Shown one piece after another: positions 36,655 through 44,840 of a DNA stretch of 64,000 nt (position 1 is its first letter; each line of letters opens with the position of its first letter). The position numbers were made by a program, and so were the translations under genes. The DNA is from Micavibrio sp. UBA7657 (GTDB lineage: Bacteria > Pseudomonadota > Alphaproteobacteria > Micavibrionales > Micavibrionaceae). The DNA lies in NCBI GenBank assembly GCA_002483465.1, contig DLHX01000018.1:1-64000 (forward strand). Reading direction: 5' to 3'. The notes beneath the pieces were generated by a model. The model was not told the DNA's origin. It saw only the letters and a list, made by a program, of their open reading frames with translations, and made no database searches.

Positions 36655-37506
36655 TCAGATATTGCTGCCGGCCTTGGTACTTGCCTGGTAGTCCTGCGCC
36701 GCCCCGGGCGCGGGTTCAACGATCATACGGCTCTCTTCGCGTAGATCAACAGAAAGAATATCTTTTTCTAATAACCCCTCTTTTTCCACGGCTTCCGCCA
36801 GTTTCCGGAGGGCCAGCCCCGTTTCCCCTTCGGGCAGTTTGGCGGTAATATCATCCCGGAACACAAGATCCCAGCGCCGCCCGCCGATCCATTTCGCGGC
36901 CTTTACGCGGGACATGATCTGCGGCTCGGCCTCGAGGTTTTTGACCAGTTCGGGCGCACGCTCCGGTGCCCCCTCGCCCATAACAATGACCAGATTTTTA
37001 AACCGCCCGAGATTTTCGCGGGTGATCGGCTTACCCTTCTCGTCCAGCAACTCCAGCGTGCCGCCTTCCTGCCAGAGCGCCAGCGGCTTTTTCTCCGTCA
37101 GCCCGACATAAATCGTATCCGGCAGGCGGCGCTCGACATGCGCATCGCGTATCCAGTTAATTCTTTTGATCTGCTCCTGCGCTGCAACGGGGTCGAAAGC
37201 GAATAACGGGTCGCCTTTTTCTGTAGCGATGATCGCTTTCAGTATCTCCGGGTTCGTATAAACACGTCCCTCGACCATAATATTCTGCACGGAAAAACCA
37301 GCTTCCGAAGTTCCCTCATGCACCTGCGCCGCCAGCCAGTCGCCGGTCCGGGTCGCGCTGCCGCTCAGGAAAAACCACGACCCTGCCCAAAAACTCAGAC
37401 CCGCAATCGCCAGCGCGATGCCGAAACGTTTGAGCCATGGCATCAGCACGGAAAGCGGCCCCTTGCGCCGCTTGTTACCAGTGAATTTGCTTTTATAGGT
37501 GGCCAT
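36655..37506 (-). CDS. ftsQ: Cell division protein FtsQ
   Basis: A 283-residue bitopic protein that recruits FtsB and FtsL. A basic cytoplasmic N-terminus (residues 1-29) and one membrane helix (about 30-50) precede a POTRA domain (FSVQNIMVEGRVYTNPEI...) and the FtsQ beta domain. The start overlaps the ddl stop by one base. Confidence 0.92.
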   Translation of the reverse strand: MATYKSKFTGNKRRKGPLSVLMPWLKRFGIALAIAGLSFWAGSWFFLSGSATRTGDWLAAQVHEGTSEAGFSVQNIMVEGRVYTNPEILKAIIATEKGDPLFAFDPVAAQEQIKRINWIRDAHVERRLPDTIYVGLTEKKPLALWQEGGTLELLDEKGKPITRENLGRFKNLVIVMGEGAPERAPELVKNLEAEPQIMSRVKAAKWIGGRRWDLVFRDDITAKLPEGETGLALRKLAEAVEKEGLLEKDILSVDLREESRMIVEPAPGAAQDYQASTKAGSNI

Positions 37507-38738
37507 TACAGCTGTCTCCGGAACAGACGCGCATCGACAGGGACAGAATCTTTCGGGAAATTTCTTTTTCTGCGTTCTTCAATCGCCTCTTCAATCAGCG
37601 CCGTCAGCAATTCCGAGAACAGTTTCGGCTCGGGTGCGGCCTCCCACAGGAAATAACCGATCGAGCCGGGCCACGGGTTGACTTCGTTCAACCAGATTTC
37701 GCCGCTCTTGGAATCACCGATAAAATCAATACGCGGCGCGCCGGTGCCATCCAGACCTTCATACATCTGCACCGCCCAGCGGCGGATATTTTCCTCGGTT
37801 TTCGCATCGAGCATCGGGTTGATTTCGCGTGTGAGCGACAGCATGCCCTGGCTTGCCTGTCCGGGCTGCTTGCTACCGCCCTTTTGGCCTTTTGTGCCGC
37901 CAGATAAATATTTCTTTTTGAAATCGAGCAGCTCTTCGTTGTTTTTCGGACGTTCGATGGCCGATGTCTTCACGCTGCCGAATGCCTTCGTCACCGCGAC
38001 ATTATATTCGACCATATTGGGAACGAACGGCTCAACCACCGCCACCTCGTCAAATTCAAAAATCGACGGCAGGCAGGCCGCGATTTCTTCGGCGTTCGTT
38101 GCCTTTGCTACGCCGATGGAGCTGCCCAGATGCGCGGGCTTAACAATGCATGGAAAACCTATATTTTTTTCGCGCAGCGTCTCTTCAATTTTGCCGCGCG
38201 CGATCATGTACCCTTCTGTGGGCCGTTTCAGCACCGCGCAAGGCAGAACCGGGATGCCAATCCCCTGCATCGCTTTTTTCGTCGCAGCCTTGTCCATCAG
38301 GACGGATGAAGCCAGCGTTCTCATGCCTGCATAGGCGACGCCCGCCATTTCAAACAGGCCCTGCAGATTGCCGTCCTCACCAAACAAGCCATGGAAGGAT
38401 GGAATGGCCACATCGAATTCAATCGTCTTGCCGCCGCTGAACAGCCCGGTTTTCTTGGGCAGCAACCGCCCGGTTTTCCCCGCCGTGACATCCAGCGTCA
38501 CTTCCTGCGTCTGCGCCCGGCTGTTGGCATGGAGCATATAATTCTCGCGCTTCCGCAAAACATCGCCGGTCAGCCACACGCCGTCCGGGGTGATATAGAC
38601 CGGGAAGGCTTCGAACTTCGGATCTATCGCCCCCAGAATCTGCAGACCGGTCACCACCGAGACATCATGCTCGGGCGAGCGGCCGCCAAAAAACACGGCG
38701 ATGCGTTTTTGAGATTTTATTCCTTTTTGGGATTGCAT
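37506..38738 (-). CDS. ddl: D-alanine--D-alanine ligase, divergent subfamily
   Basis: An ATP-grasp ligase of 410 residues that makes D-Ala-D-Ala or a related dipeptide for the peptidoglycan stem. The N-terminal FFGGRSPEHDVSVVTG and HLGSSIGVAKA loops are standard. The C-terminal metal-binding motif reads LNEVNPWPGSIGYFLWE, not the usual NEINTMPGFTxxS. It also has an extra Gly/Lys/Gln-rich segment (about residues 275-300) and is some 50-80 residues longer than common Ddl. This resembles a separate subfamily whose motif I recall as NTIPGSLAFYLWE. It occupies the usual ddl position, before ftsQ, and is divergent (51 bases) from a hydrolase and a MurF-like gene. Confidence 0.88.
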   Translation of the reverse strand: MQSQKGIKSQKRIAVFFGGRSPEHDVSVVTGLQILGAIDPKFEAFPVYITPDGVWLTGDVLRKRENYMLHANSRAQTQEVTLDVTAGKTGRLLPKKTGLFSGGKTIEFDVAIPSFHGLFGEDGNLQGLFEMAGVAYAGMRTLASSVLMDKAATKKAMQGIGIPVLPCAVLKRPTEGYMIARGKIEETLREKNIGFPCIVKPAHLGSSIGVAKATNAEEIAACLPSIFEFDEVAVVEPFVPNMVEYNVAVTKAFGSVKTSAIERPKNNEELLDFKKKYLSGGTKGQKGGSKQPGQASQGMLSLTREINPMLDAKTEENIRRWAVQMYEGLDGTGAPRIDFIGDSKSGEIWLNEVNPWPGSIGYFLWEAAPEPKLFSELLTALIEEAIEERRKRNFPKDSVPVDARLFRRQL

Positions 38739-38789
38739 GATTTTACTATTCGTCCGGGCGTGCTATGACAGTTACGGCAACATTAAAGC

Positions 38790-39590
38790 ATGAAAAACAT
38801 AGTGATTAAAGATAATTTGGCCACGCCAGTGACGTCACTCATAAGCTCTGAAAGCCTTGGGAAAAAGGATTCTCCCGTGGTGGTCTGGGGGCATGGCTGG
38901 GGCCAGAGCCGCAAGGCCTTCCGTCCGCTCGCTGAAGGGCTTGAATCCTTCGGCACCCATATCCTTGTTGATTTTCCCGGTTTCGGTGACAGCCCCATGC
39001 CGCTCGAACCGTGGGGCACAGCCGAATACGCCGATGCTGTCGCCGAGTTCCTGAGACAAAATTCAAACGGTCCTGTCATCTGGGTCGGGCATTCATTTGG
39101 GTGCCGTGTGGGCCTGCAACTGGCCTCGCGCCACCCTGATCTCATCTCGGGGCTCTTCTTAATTGCCGGTGCAGGATTAAAGCGTAAGCGCCCGTTATGG
39201 CAGGACATTTATTTCAAAACGCGCACTCTCGTTTTTAAAGTTTTGAAGAAATTTATTCCTCTCGGCCTGTCCGAAGACTGGCTCCGCTCCAAATTCGGCA
39301 GCACGGATTATAAAAATGCCGGGGCGCTGCGCTCCATCCTTGTCAAAACCATTGGCGAGGATTTATCAGATGTGGCGCGAACCGTTTCCTGCCCCACAGC
39401 ATTAGTGTACGGCATGAACGACACCGAAACCCCTCCCGAAATCGGACAGAGACTGCAGAAACTCATCCCCGGCGCTGAACTGACCATTCTTCCCGGGCAG
39501 GACCACTACAGCGTCCTCGGCGAAGGACGCCACCAGGTCGCGCCTTTACTCAAGCAATTCATGGAGAGAATAGATGCCCGTATTCGCTAG
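38790..39590 (+). CDS. Alpha/beta hydrolase linked to the MurF-like gene
   Basis: A 266-residue serine hydrolase without a signal peptide. The fold is clear: WGHGWGQSRKAF (oxyanion HG), WVGHSFGCRVG with nucleophile Ser in GHSFG, YGMNDTETP with the acid, and GQDHYSVL with the His. All three catalytic positions seem present. It overlaps the MurF-like gene by 17 bases and lies inside the cell-wall cluster on the opposite strand, so a cell-wall or cell-wall lipid substrate is plausible. The real substrate is not known. Confidence 0.8.
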   Translation: MKNIVIKDNLATPVTSLISSESLGKKDSPVVVWGHGWGQSRKAFRPLAEGLESFGTHILVDFPGFGDSPMPLEPWGTAEYADAVAEFLRQNSNGPVIWVGHSFGCRVGLQLASRHPDLISGLFLIAGAGLKRKRPLWQDIYFKTRTLVFKVLKKFIPLGLSEDWLRSKFGSTDYKNAGALRSILVKTIGEDLSDVARTVSCPTALVYGMNDTETPPEIGQRLQKLIPGAELTILPGQDHYSVLGEGRHQVAPLLKQFMERIDARIR

Positions 39591-41166
39591 CACACTCGGC
39601 CTTCTTTTGGTTTATGCCGCATGGCTTGCCTTCGCGACGAAGCGCACATCGACTTATCTCCATATCTACCAGCAGGAGGAATATGACAGCGGGCGGTTCC
39701 TGCGCTGGATGGCGCGTAGTGGCGCCATCGACACGCGCTTTACGCTCGTCCTTCTCATCATCGACGCTTTCTGGCTGCTGTTTCCCTCGCCCTGGTACAT
39801 TTTCCTGTTTTTCATAGCCTTTGCCGCCGCCGCCGTCCTTGAGGACGATCCGCGTCATGCCGCGAAAAAGAAACTTGTCCTCACGCCGCGCGCACAGCGT
39901 ATTCTGTTCCTGACGGTTGTGCTTTCCGCCCTGATGGCGACATGGTTCCTCGTCTTTTACTTCCCGTTCTTCTGGATTTTGAACGTGCAACTCATCCCGT
40001 TCGTCATGCTGGTCGCCAATCTCGCACTCACGCCTTATGAGAATCACGTCCAGAAAAAATACTGGGATCAGGCGCACCGGAAACTCGTCGATCTCAAGCC
40101 CGTCACGGTGGGTATTACCGGCTCGTTCGGCAAAACATCGGTTAAACATATCCTCGGCCATATCCTGAAAACCCACGCGCCGACGCTCATTACACCGGGC
40201 AGCGTCAATAGCCCCATGGGCGTGACACGCATCATCCGCGAACAGCTCGAGGACAATCATAAATTCTTTGTCGTCGAGATGGGCGCTTACGGTCCCGGAT
40301 CGATCGAACGCCTTTGTCGCCTTGCACCGCCAGACATGGGCATTATCACCGCCGTCGGCCATGCGCATTACGAGCGCTTCAAAACCATTGAAACAGTTGC
40401 CAAGGCAAAATTCGAACTGGCTCAAGCCGTGCTCGATAAAAAAGGCAAAATTATCACGCACGAAAAACCGCTCGATATCGAATACGCGAAAATTAAAACC
40501 CGCGAGAACCGCAGCAGCTTCATCATCGTCGGCGAAACGCCGGTAAGCGATGCGATCATTGAGCGCGCCGAACAATTGCCCGAGGGCCTGCGGGTTTTTA
40601 TCCGCTGGAACGGCGATAGTTACAGACTGGAGGCGCCGCTTTACGGCCTGCACCACGCGCAGAACATGGCGCTGGCCTTTACTGCCGCCGTCACCTTGGG
40701 TATTCCCGCCGAAAACGCCGTCACCGCGCTCAAATCCGTGCCGCAGATCACGCACCGCCTTGAAGTCAAAAGACCCGGCGACGGCACGACGCTCATCGAC
40801 GACGCCTTCAACTCCAACCCTGTCGGCTTCGCCTCGGCGCTCGACCTCCTGCCCGTGCTCGGACGGCAGGGCCGCAAAATCCTCATCACGCCCGGCATGG
40901 TCGAGCTCGGTGAGGCACACGCTGAAGAGCATGAAAAAATTGGCAAGAAGGCTGGTGAAATCTGCGACGTCATTATCATCGTGCAGGGCAAGCGCATCCC
41001 GACCTTCATGGAGGGCGCGCGGGCGACCGGCAGCACGAAGACCTTCATCGAAGTCGATACGTTCCAGCAGGCGAATGCGTGGCTTGATCAAAACCGCAAG
41101 GACGGCGACGTGATTTTAATTGAAAATGATTTGCCGGATCTTTATGAGCGGAAACTGAAGATCTAG
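39574..41166 (+). CDS. Membrane-anchored MurF-like Mur ligase
   Basis: A 530-residue protein. Residues 1-155 contain three or four hydrophobic segments (about 4-21, 56-90, 108-152) in place of the normal MurF N-terminal substrate domain. Residues 175-530 are Mur ligase central and C-terminal domains: P-loop GITGSFGKTSVK (180-191), VVEMGAYGPGSIE, GHAHYERF, HHAQNMALAFTAAV, the MurF-like DDAFNSNPVGF, GMVELGEAHAEEH and a C-terminal RNKDGDVILIEND-type end. It is the only gene here with a complete MurF-type catalytic core, so it probably adds D-Ala-D-Ala to the tripeptide. Membrane anchoring could mean it acts on lipid-linked precursors; this is inference. Its stop overlaps that of murB. Confidence 0.82.
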   Translation: MPVFASTLGLLLVYAAWLAFATKRTSTYLHIYQQEEYDSGRFLRWMARSGAIDTRFTLVLLIIDAFWLLFPSPWYIFLFFIAFAAAAVLEDDPRHAAKKKLVLTPRAQRILFLTVVLSALMATWFLVFYFPFFWILNVQLIPFVMLVANLALTPYENHVQKKYWDQAHRKLVDLKPVTVGITGSFGKTSVKHILGHILKTHAPTLITPGSVNSPMGVTRIIREQLEDNHKFFVVEMGAYGPGSIERLCRLAPPDMGIITAVGHAHYERFKTIETVAKAKFELAQAVLDKKGKIITHEKPLDIEYAKIKTRENRSSFIIVGETPVSDAIIERAEQLPEGLRVFIRWNGDSYRLEAPLYGLHHAQNMALAFTAAVTLGIPAENAVTALKSVPQITHRLEVKRPGDGTTLIDDAFNSNPVGFASALDLLPVLGRQGRKILITPGMVELGEAHAEEHEKIGKKAGEICDVIIIVQGKRIPTFMEGARATGSTKTFIEVDTFQQANAWLDQNRKDGDVILIENDLPDLYERKLKI

Positions 41167-42041
41167 CGCTCCCCAACAATATTAATTTCCCAGCGCAGGT
41201 TGATGCCAAGCTGTTCCTTTGCGCGGCGGCGAATTTCCTCGCCGAGATTCTCTAAATCGGCTGCAGTAGCATCGCCCGTATTAATCATAAAATTCGAATG
41301 CATCGGCGACATCTGTGCCCCGCCGATCTTCAATTCGTGACCGCCGACTTTCTGTACGATTTGCCATGCCTTCAATTCGCCGGACGGATTGGCAAAAGTC
41401 GAGCCGCCGGTTTTCTCGCGAATAGGCTGCGTCTCGTTGCGCTTGGTTTTAATTTCATTCATCCGCGCCTTGACGGTTTCATAATCCTCACGCCTGCCCT
41501 TGAAAATCGCGCTCGTAAAAACCGCGCCTTTTGGCGGGTCGGTGTGGCGATAGGTCATGTGCAAATCTTCCGGCACAAATTTTTTGATCTCACCCTGCCG
41601 CGTCACGGCGTTGATTCCGGTTAAAACATCCTTCACTTCCGTGCCGTATGCGCCAGCATTCATGCGCAGCGCGCCGCCGACGCATCCCGGGATGCCCGAT
41701 AAAAATTCCAGCCCGCCGATGCCTGCTTTCACCGCCGCCGCTGCAACCGATCCGTTCAGCGCGCCCGCGCCCGCCTCGATATAATCGCCAAGGACTTTAA
41801 TCTCCGAAAATTCCTTGCCGAGCTGGATGGTCAAGCCGCGAATGCCGCCGTCGCGGATGATGGTGTTGGCGAGCCCGCCGAGCACGGTCACTTCACCGTC
41901 ATGCTCTTTCAAAAATTGCGCGAGTTCATCGGCGTGAGCCGGGCGCAACAACTGGTCCGCATTGCCGCCGCAGCCGAACCAGCTTTCTTTGCCGAGGGGA
42001 AAATTTTCAAGAACCTGACCAAGCATCTGCTCTTTATTCAT
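41163..42041 (-). CDS. murB: UDP-N-acetylenolpyruvoylglucosamine reductase
   Basis: A flavoenzyme of 292 residues that reduces enolpyruvyl-UDP-GlcNAc to UDP-MurNAc with NADPH. Typical segments are WFGCGGNADQLLRP, GLEFLSGIPGCVGGALRMNAGAYG and TFANPSG with the catalytic Ser or Glu region. The ATG at 42041 overlaps the stop of the upstream gene and starts the conserved protein (MNKEQMLGQ); the longer reading from 42116 lies in that gene. Confidence 0.95.
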   Translation of the reverse strand: MNKEQMLGQVLENFPLGKESWFGCGGNADQLLRPAHADELAQFLKEHDGEVTVLGGLANTIIRDGGIRGLTIQLGKEFSEIKVLGDYIEAGAGALNGSVAAAAVKAGIGGLEFLSGIPGCVGGALRMNAGAYGTEVKDVLTGINAVTRQGEIKKFVPEDLHMTYRHTDPPKGAVFTSAIFKGRREDYETVKARMNEIKTKRNETQPIREKTGGSTFANPSGELKAWQIVQKVGGHELKIGGAQMSPMHSNFMINTGDATAADLENLGEEIRRRAKEQLGINLRWEINIVGER

Positions 42042-42483
42042 CATTGATGACTGCATATTCACCATCGAGTGTGAAATTGGCGTTTTCTTTAAGAGTGCAA
42101 TCGTTTTTATACCCACTCTTTAAATGTGGCCTTAAGCCTTTCTTCTCAATTTTTATAACTATTTTATTTTTTATGAAAGCAAAAGCCCACAATCCATCAT
42201 CATCCACATTAGGCAATTTATTTTCAAAATCCCCTAAATAAGATTGCGAATTCTTAATGATTTCCTCAGGATCTGAATAAGGGGATAAAATACAAACTGT
42301 ATCCCAATCATAATTTGTAACTTCGGCCAGATACACTTTTGAGGAAGATTTAAATTTTTCGTTCGTTTTATTCCAAAAACTATTCGTTAGTTCTGAAATT
42401 ATAATGGAAAGAAAAAATCCGGCAATCATTAAACAAGGAACACCAAACAATATTCCAAATAGCCATAGAAAAAAAATTCTCAT
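42034..42483 (-). CDS. AT-rich membrane-anchored protein of unknown function
   Basis: A 149-residue protein with a hydrophobic N-terminal helix (about residues 4-30) and a hydrophilic remainder with the pattern NYDWDTVCILSPY and a Lys/Asn-rich end. It is markedly more AT-rich than the genes on either side and uses A- and T-ending codons. It starts on the base where murC ends and overlaps murB by eight bases. Foreign in composition but perfectly fitted into the operon, it is probably a gene acquired by transfer. No domain is recognised. Confidence 0.75.
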   Translation of the reverse strand: MRIFFLWLFGILFGVPCLMIAGFFLSIIISELTNSFWNKTNEKFKSSSKVYLAEVTNYDWDTVCILSPYSDPEEIIKNSQSYLGDFENKLPNVDDDGLWAFAFIKNKIVIKIEKKGLRPHLKSGYKNDCTLKENANFTLDGEYAVINDE

Positions 42484-43925
42484 TACGCCGCGTTGCCTTT
42501 GGAACGAGCGAAAAGCGGCTCAAGCTCGCCGGGGAGCGCGTAGGCCCAATAGGTGATATCCCCCGCCCCTAAACAAATCACGTAATCGCCCGGCTGCGCC
42601 ATTGACGCCACGCGCCGCGCGAGCTCTTCCTTGCCGGAAAGCGGCAACACATGACGGTGGCCGTGTTTTCTAATGCCTTCAATCAGCGAATCCCGGCTCG
42701 CGCCGTCAATCGGCTGCTCGCCCGCCGTATACACATCGGCGACGATCACGCTGTCCGCTTCATTAAAACAGGTGCAGAAATCCTCGAACAAATCATGGAG
42801 CCTCGTAAATCTGTGCGGCTGCATGACGGCGATCACGCGCCCGCCATTTTCCGCCACCATCATACGCGCGGTTTTTAAAACCGTTTCAATTTCCACCGGG
42901 TGATGCGCGTAATCGTCAATCACCGTCACGCCCGCCGCCTCGCCGGTTTTCGTGAAACGGCGTTTGACGCCCGTAAACCCGGCCAACGCTTTTTTCATCA
43001 CCGGCGGCGCCACCTGCATCTCGCAGGCAATCGCCAGCGCAACGAGCGAATTCTGCACATTATGATGTCCCGGCATCGGCAGATGCACATCCTTCAGAAC
43101 CAATTCCTTATTTTTGTTCAGCCTTGGCGCAAAGGTCACATCGAATAAACTTCCATTCGCACCGCTGCGGATATTCGACGCGTGCACATCGGCTTGCGGG
43201 TTGAAACCGTATGTAATCACTTTACGGTCCTGGATCGTGGGAATGAGCGCCTGCACTTCCGGGTGGTCCATGCACAAAACCGCATAACCATAGAAGGGAA
43301 TGTTATGAATGAACTGGCGGTAGGCTTCCTTCACCTTCTCGAAATCACCGTAATGGTCAAGGTGTTCGGGGTCGATGTTCGTCACCACCGCAACCGTCGC
43401 CGGCAAATGTGTGAAGGTACCGTCGCTCTCGTCGGCCTCCACCACCATCCACTCGCTTTTGCCGAGGCGGATGTTGTTGCCGTAGGCATTAACGATGCCG
43501 CCATTGATGACGGTCGGATCGAACCCTGCGATTTCCATCATCTGGCCGACCATCGATGTCGTCGTCGTTTTTCCGTGCGTGCCCGCCACCGCGACCGCTG
43601 ATTTCAATCTCATCAGTTCCGCCAGCATCTCGGCGCGGCGCACGATGGGAATATTTTTTGCGCGCGCAGCCTTCAATTCTGGATTGTCGTTTTTTACGGC
43701 GGAGGAAATCACCACGGCGGTGACGTCGCCGATATTCTTCGCGTCATGGCCGATGAAAATTTTAATGCCGCGCTCTTTTAATCTTTTAACATTTGCGCTC
43801 TCGGATAGATCCGACCCCTGCACCGCGTAACCAAGCACGGATAAAATCTCGGCAATCCCGCTCATGCCGATGCCGCCGATGCCGACGAAATGCAATGTGC
43901 CGATGTCTTCGGGCAAGCCCTTCAT
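42483..43925 (-). CDS. murC: UDP-N-acetylmuramate--L-alanine ligase
   Basis: MurC adds the first stem residue, L-Ala, to UDP-MurNAc. The 480-residue protein has the N-terminal Rossmann motif FVGIGGIGMSGIAEIL, P-loop AVAGTHGKTTTTSMVG, EADESDGTFTHLPAT and the C-terminal DDYAHHPVEIETVL. Full length and typical. It is followed with one-base overlap by an AT-rich foreign gene and preceded by a repeat-flanked GIY-YIG gene. Confidence 0.97.
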   Translation of the reverse strand: MKGLPEDIGTLHFVGIGGIGMSGIAEILSVLGYAVQGSDLSESANVKRLKERGIKIFIGHDAKNIGDVTAVVISSAVKNDNPELKAARAKNIPIVRRAEMLAELMRLKSAVAVAGTHGKTTTTSMVGQMMEIAGFDPTVINGGIVNAYGNNIRLGKSEWMVVEADESDGTFTHLPATVAVVTNIDPEHLDHYGDFEKVKEAYRQFIHNIPFYGYAVLCMDHPEVQALIPTIQDRKVITYGFNPQADVHASNIRSGANGSLFDVTFAPRLNKNKELVLKDVHLPMPGHHNVQNSLVALAIACEMQVAPPVMKKALAGFTGVKRRFTKTGEAAGVTVIDDYAHHPVEIETVLKTARMMVAENGGRVIAVMQPHRFTRLHDLFEDFCTCFNEADSVIVADVYTAGEQPIDGASRDSLIEGIRKHGHRHVLPLSGKEELARRVASMAQPGDYVICLGAGDITYWAYALPGELEPLFARSKGNAA

Positions 43926-43959
43926 GGAGATTCCTTATTGCCTCTAAAATTCCTTTACT

Positions 43960-43989
43960 GTCACCCCCGCGAAGGCGGGGGTCCGGCAA
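43960..43989 (+). repeat. Dispersed palindromic repeat, copy B1
   Basis: GTCACCCCCGCGAAGGCGGGGG followed by TCCGGCAA. The copy at 44783-44814 is its inverted counterpart, and the two bracket a GIY-YIG gene. The core CCCCCGC-GAAG-GCGGGGG is a strong hairpin and could also end transcription. Confidence 0.85.
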
Positions 43990-43991
43990 AG

Positions 43992-44738
43992 TTACATAAA
44001 TTTGCGCTTTTTGAAAACCCGAACATCCAAAGCTGTAAGATTAAACCACTCACCATTGAGATGTTTATCTTTGAATCTGTTATGCCAGTAAGTTTCTATT
44101 CCACTCGGATCATCTGTGCGTATGCTATGAATAGGTTCAATTTTTTCAGGCAATTGTATGCCAATCTCGTACTGGCGCCGATCAAGTGCCTTAGTACACC
44201 CAATTTTATAATTCTTTCCTGATTTCATAAGATAAACAAAACCAAAATCTTCCTGATCCCTAAAATCCTCAACATCCTCTTCTACTGAAGTGGTATGCCC
44301 TGTTATTAGAGGCTCACAAATTTCTAATATGTCTTGGTACTCGTCAGGAGTTTGACGACAAAAATTCTTTACCGCCTCTATCATGCTCTTTTTTTTGCCG
44401 AGGTTTTTAGCGAAGGTAGCGTAATCGGGAAAATGTTCATTACGAGCAGATTCTCGTTTGAATTCCACCTTCATAGGAAAATGGCCTAATGTTCTGATGA
44501 ATGTAATAAGTTTTTCAATAAGAATATCTTGGCCATACGCTCCTTGAAATTGATTGGGCGTATAACCAGCTTCTGCCTGAACATCGCTCCAACGATTCCA
44601 ATCATTCCAAGCTTTTCCCAACCAATCATCTCGCTTGATGCCGGTAGCCTGAAAGAATTGGCCCATTCCTAAAGGCTTGCCACCATTTTTTTCAGCGGTT
44701 CTTTTGATTTCGCTCAGAATGTGCTGTTTTTTATCCAT
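43992..44738 (-). CDS. GIY-YIG (T5orf172/Mug113-type) nuclease-domain protein
   Basis: A 248-residue protein. The C-terminal third is a GIY-YIG-type domain: FVYLMKSGKNYKIGCT (the GIY...YIG equivalent), RRQYEIGIQLP with the catalytic Arg region, and GIETYWHNRFKDKHLNGEWF with the conserved Glu and His. The N-terminal two thirds (about residues 1-150) contain repeated short helices with W and G, perhaps DNA-binding. The gene is AT-rich unlike murG and murC around it. Inverted copies of a palindromic repeat lie 3 bases after its end and 45 bases before its start. Related domains occur in phages and mobile elements. Actual DNA cleavage is not shown. Confidence 0.8.
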   Translation of the reverse strand: MDKKQHILSEIKRTAEKNGGKPLGMGQFFQATGIKRDDWLGKAWNDWNRWSDVQAEAGYTPNQFQGAYGQDILIEKLITFIRTLGHFPMKVEFKRESARNEHFPDYATFAKNLGKKKSMIEAVKNFCRQTPDEYQDILEICEPLITGHTTSVEEDVEDFRDQEDFGFVYLMKSGKNYKIGCTKALDRRQYEIGIQLPEKIEPIHSIRTDDPSGIETYWHNRFKDKHLNGEWFNLTALDVRVFKKRKFM

Positions 44739-44782
44739 CGCCGGAATATAGCATTATGGATAAAAATCTCAAATCTCTTAAA

Positions 44783-44814
44783 TTGCCGGATGCCCGCCTG
44801 CGCGGGCATGACAA
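44783..44814 (-). repeat. Dispersed palindromic repeat, copy B2 (inverted)
   Basis: TTGCCGGATGCCCGCC followed by TGCGCGGGCATGACAA. Read on the minus strand it matches copy B1 (43960-43989), including the extra TCCGGCAA tail which the other copies lack. The shared tails show that B1 and B2 are a pair. Confidence 0.85.
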
Positions 44815-44840
44815 TTATTGCACTTTAACGATTAAAGGGA

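Noticed and set aside
39559..41091. 510-residue frame on the minus strand
   Set aside because: Exact antisense of the MurF-like ligase gene; Arg/Asp-rich with no domain.
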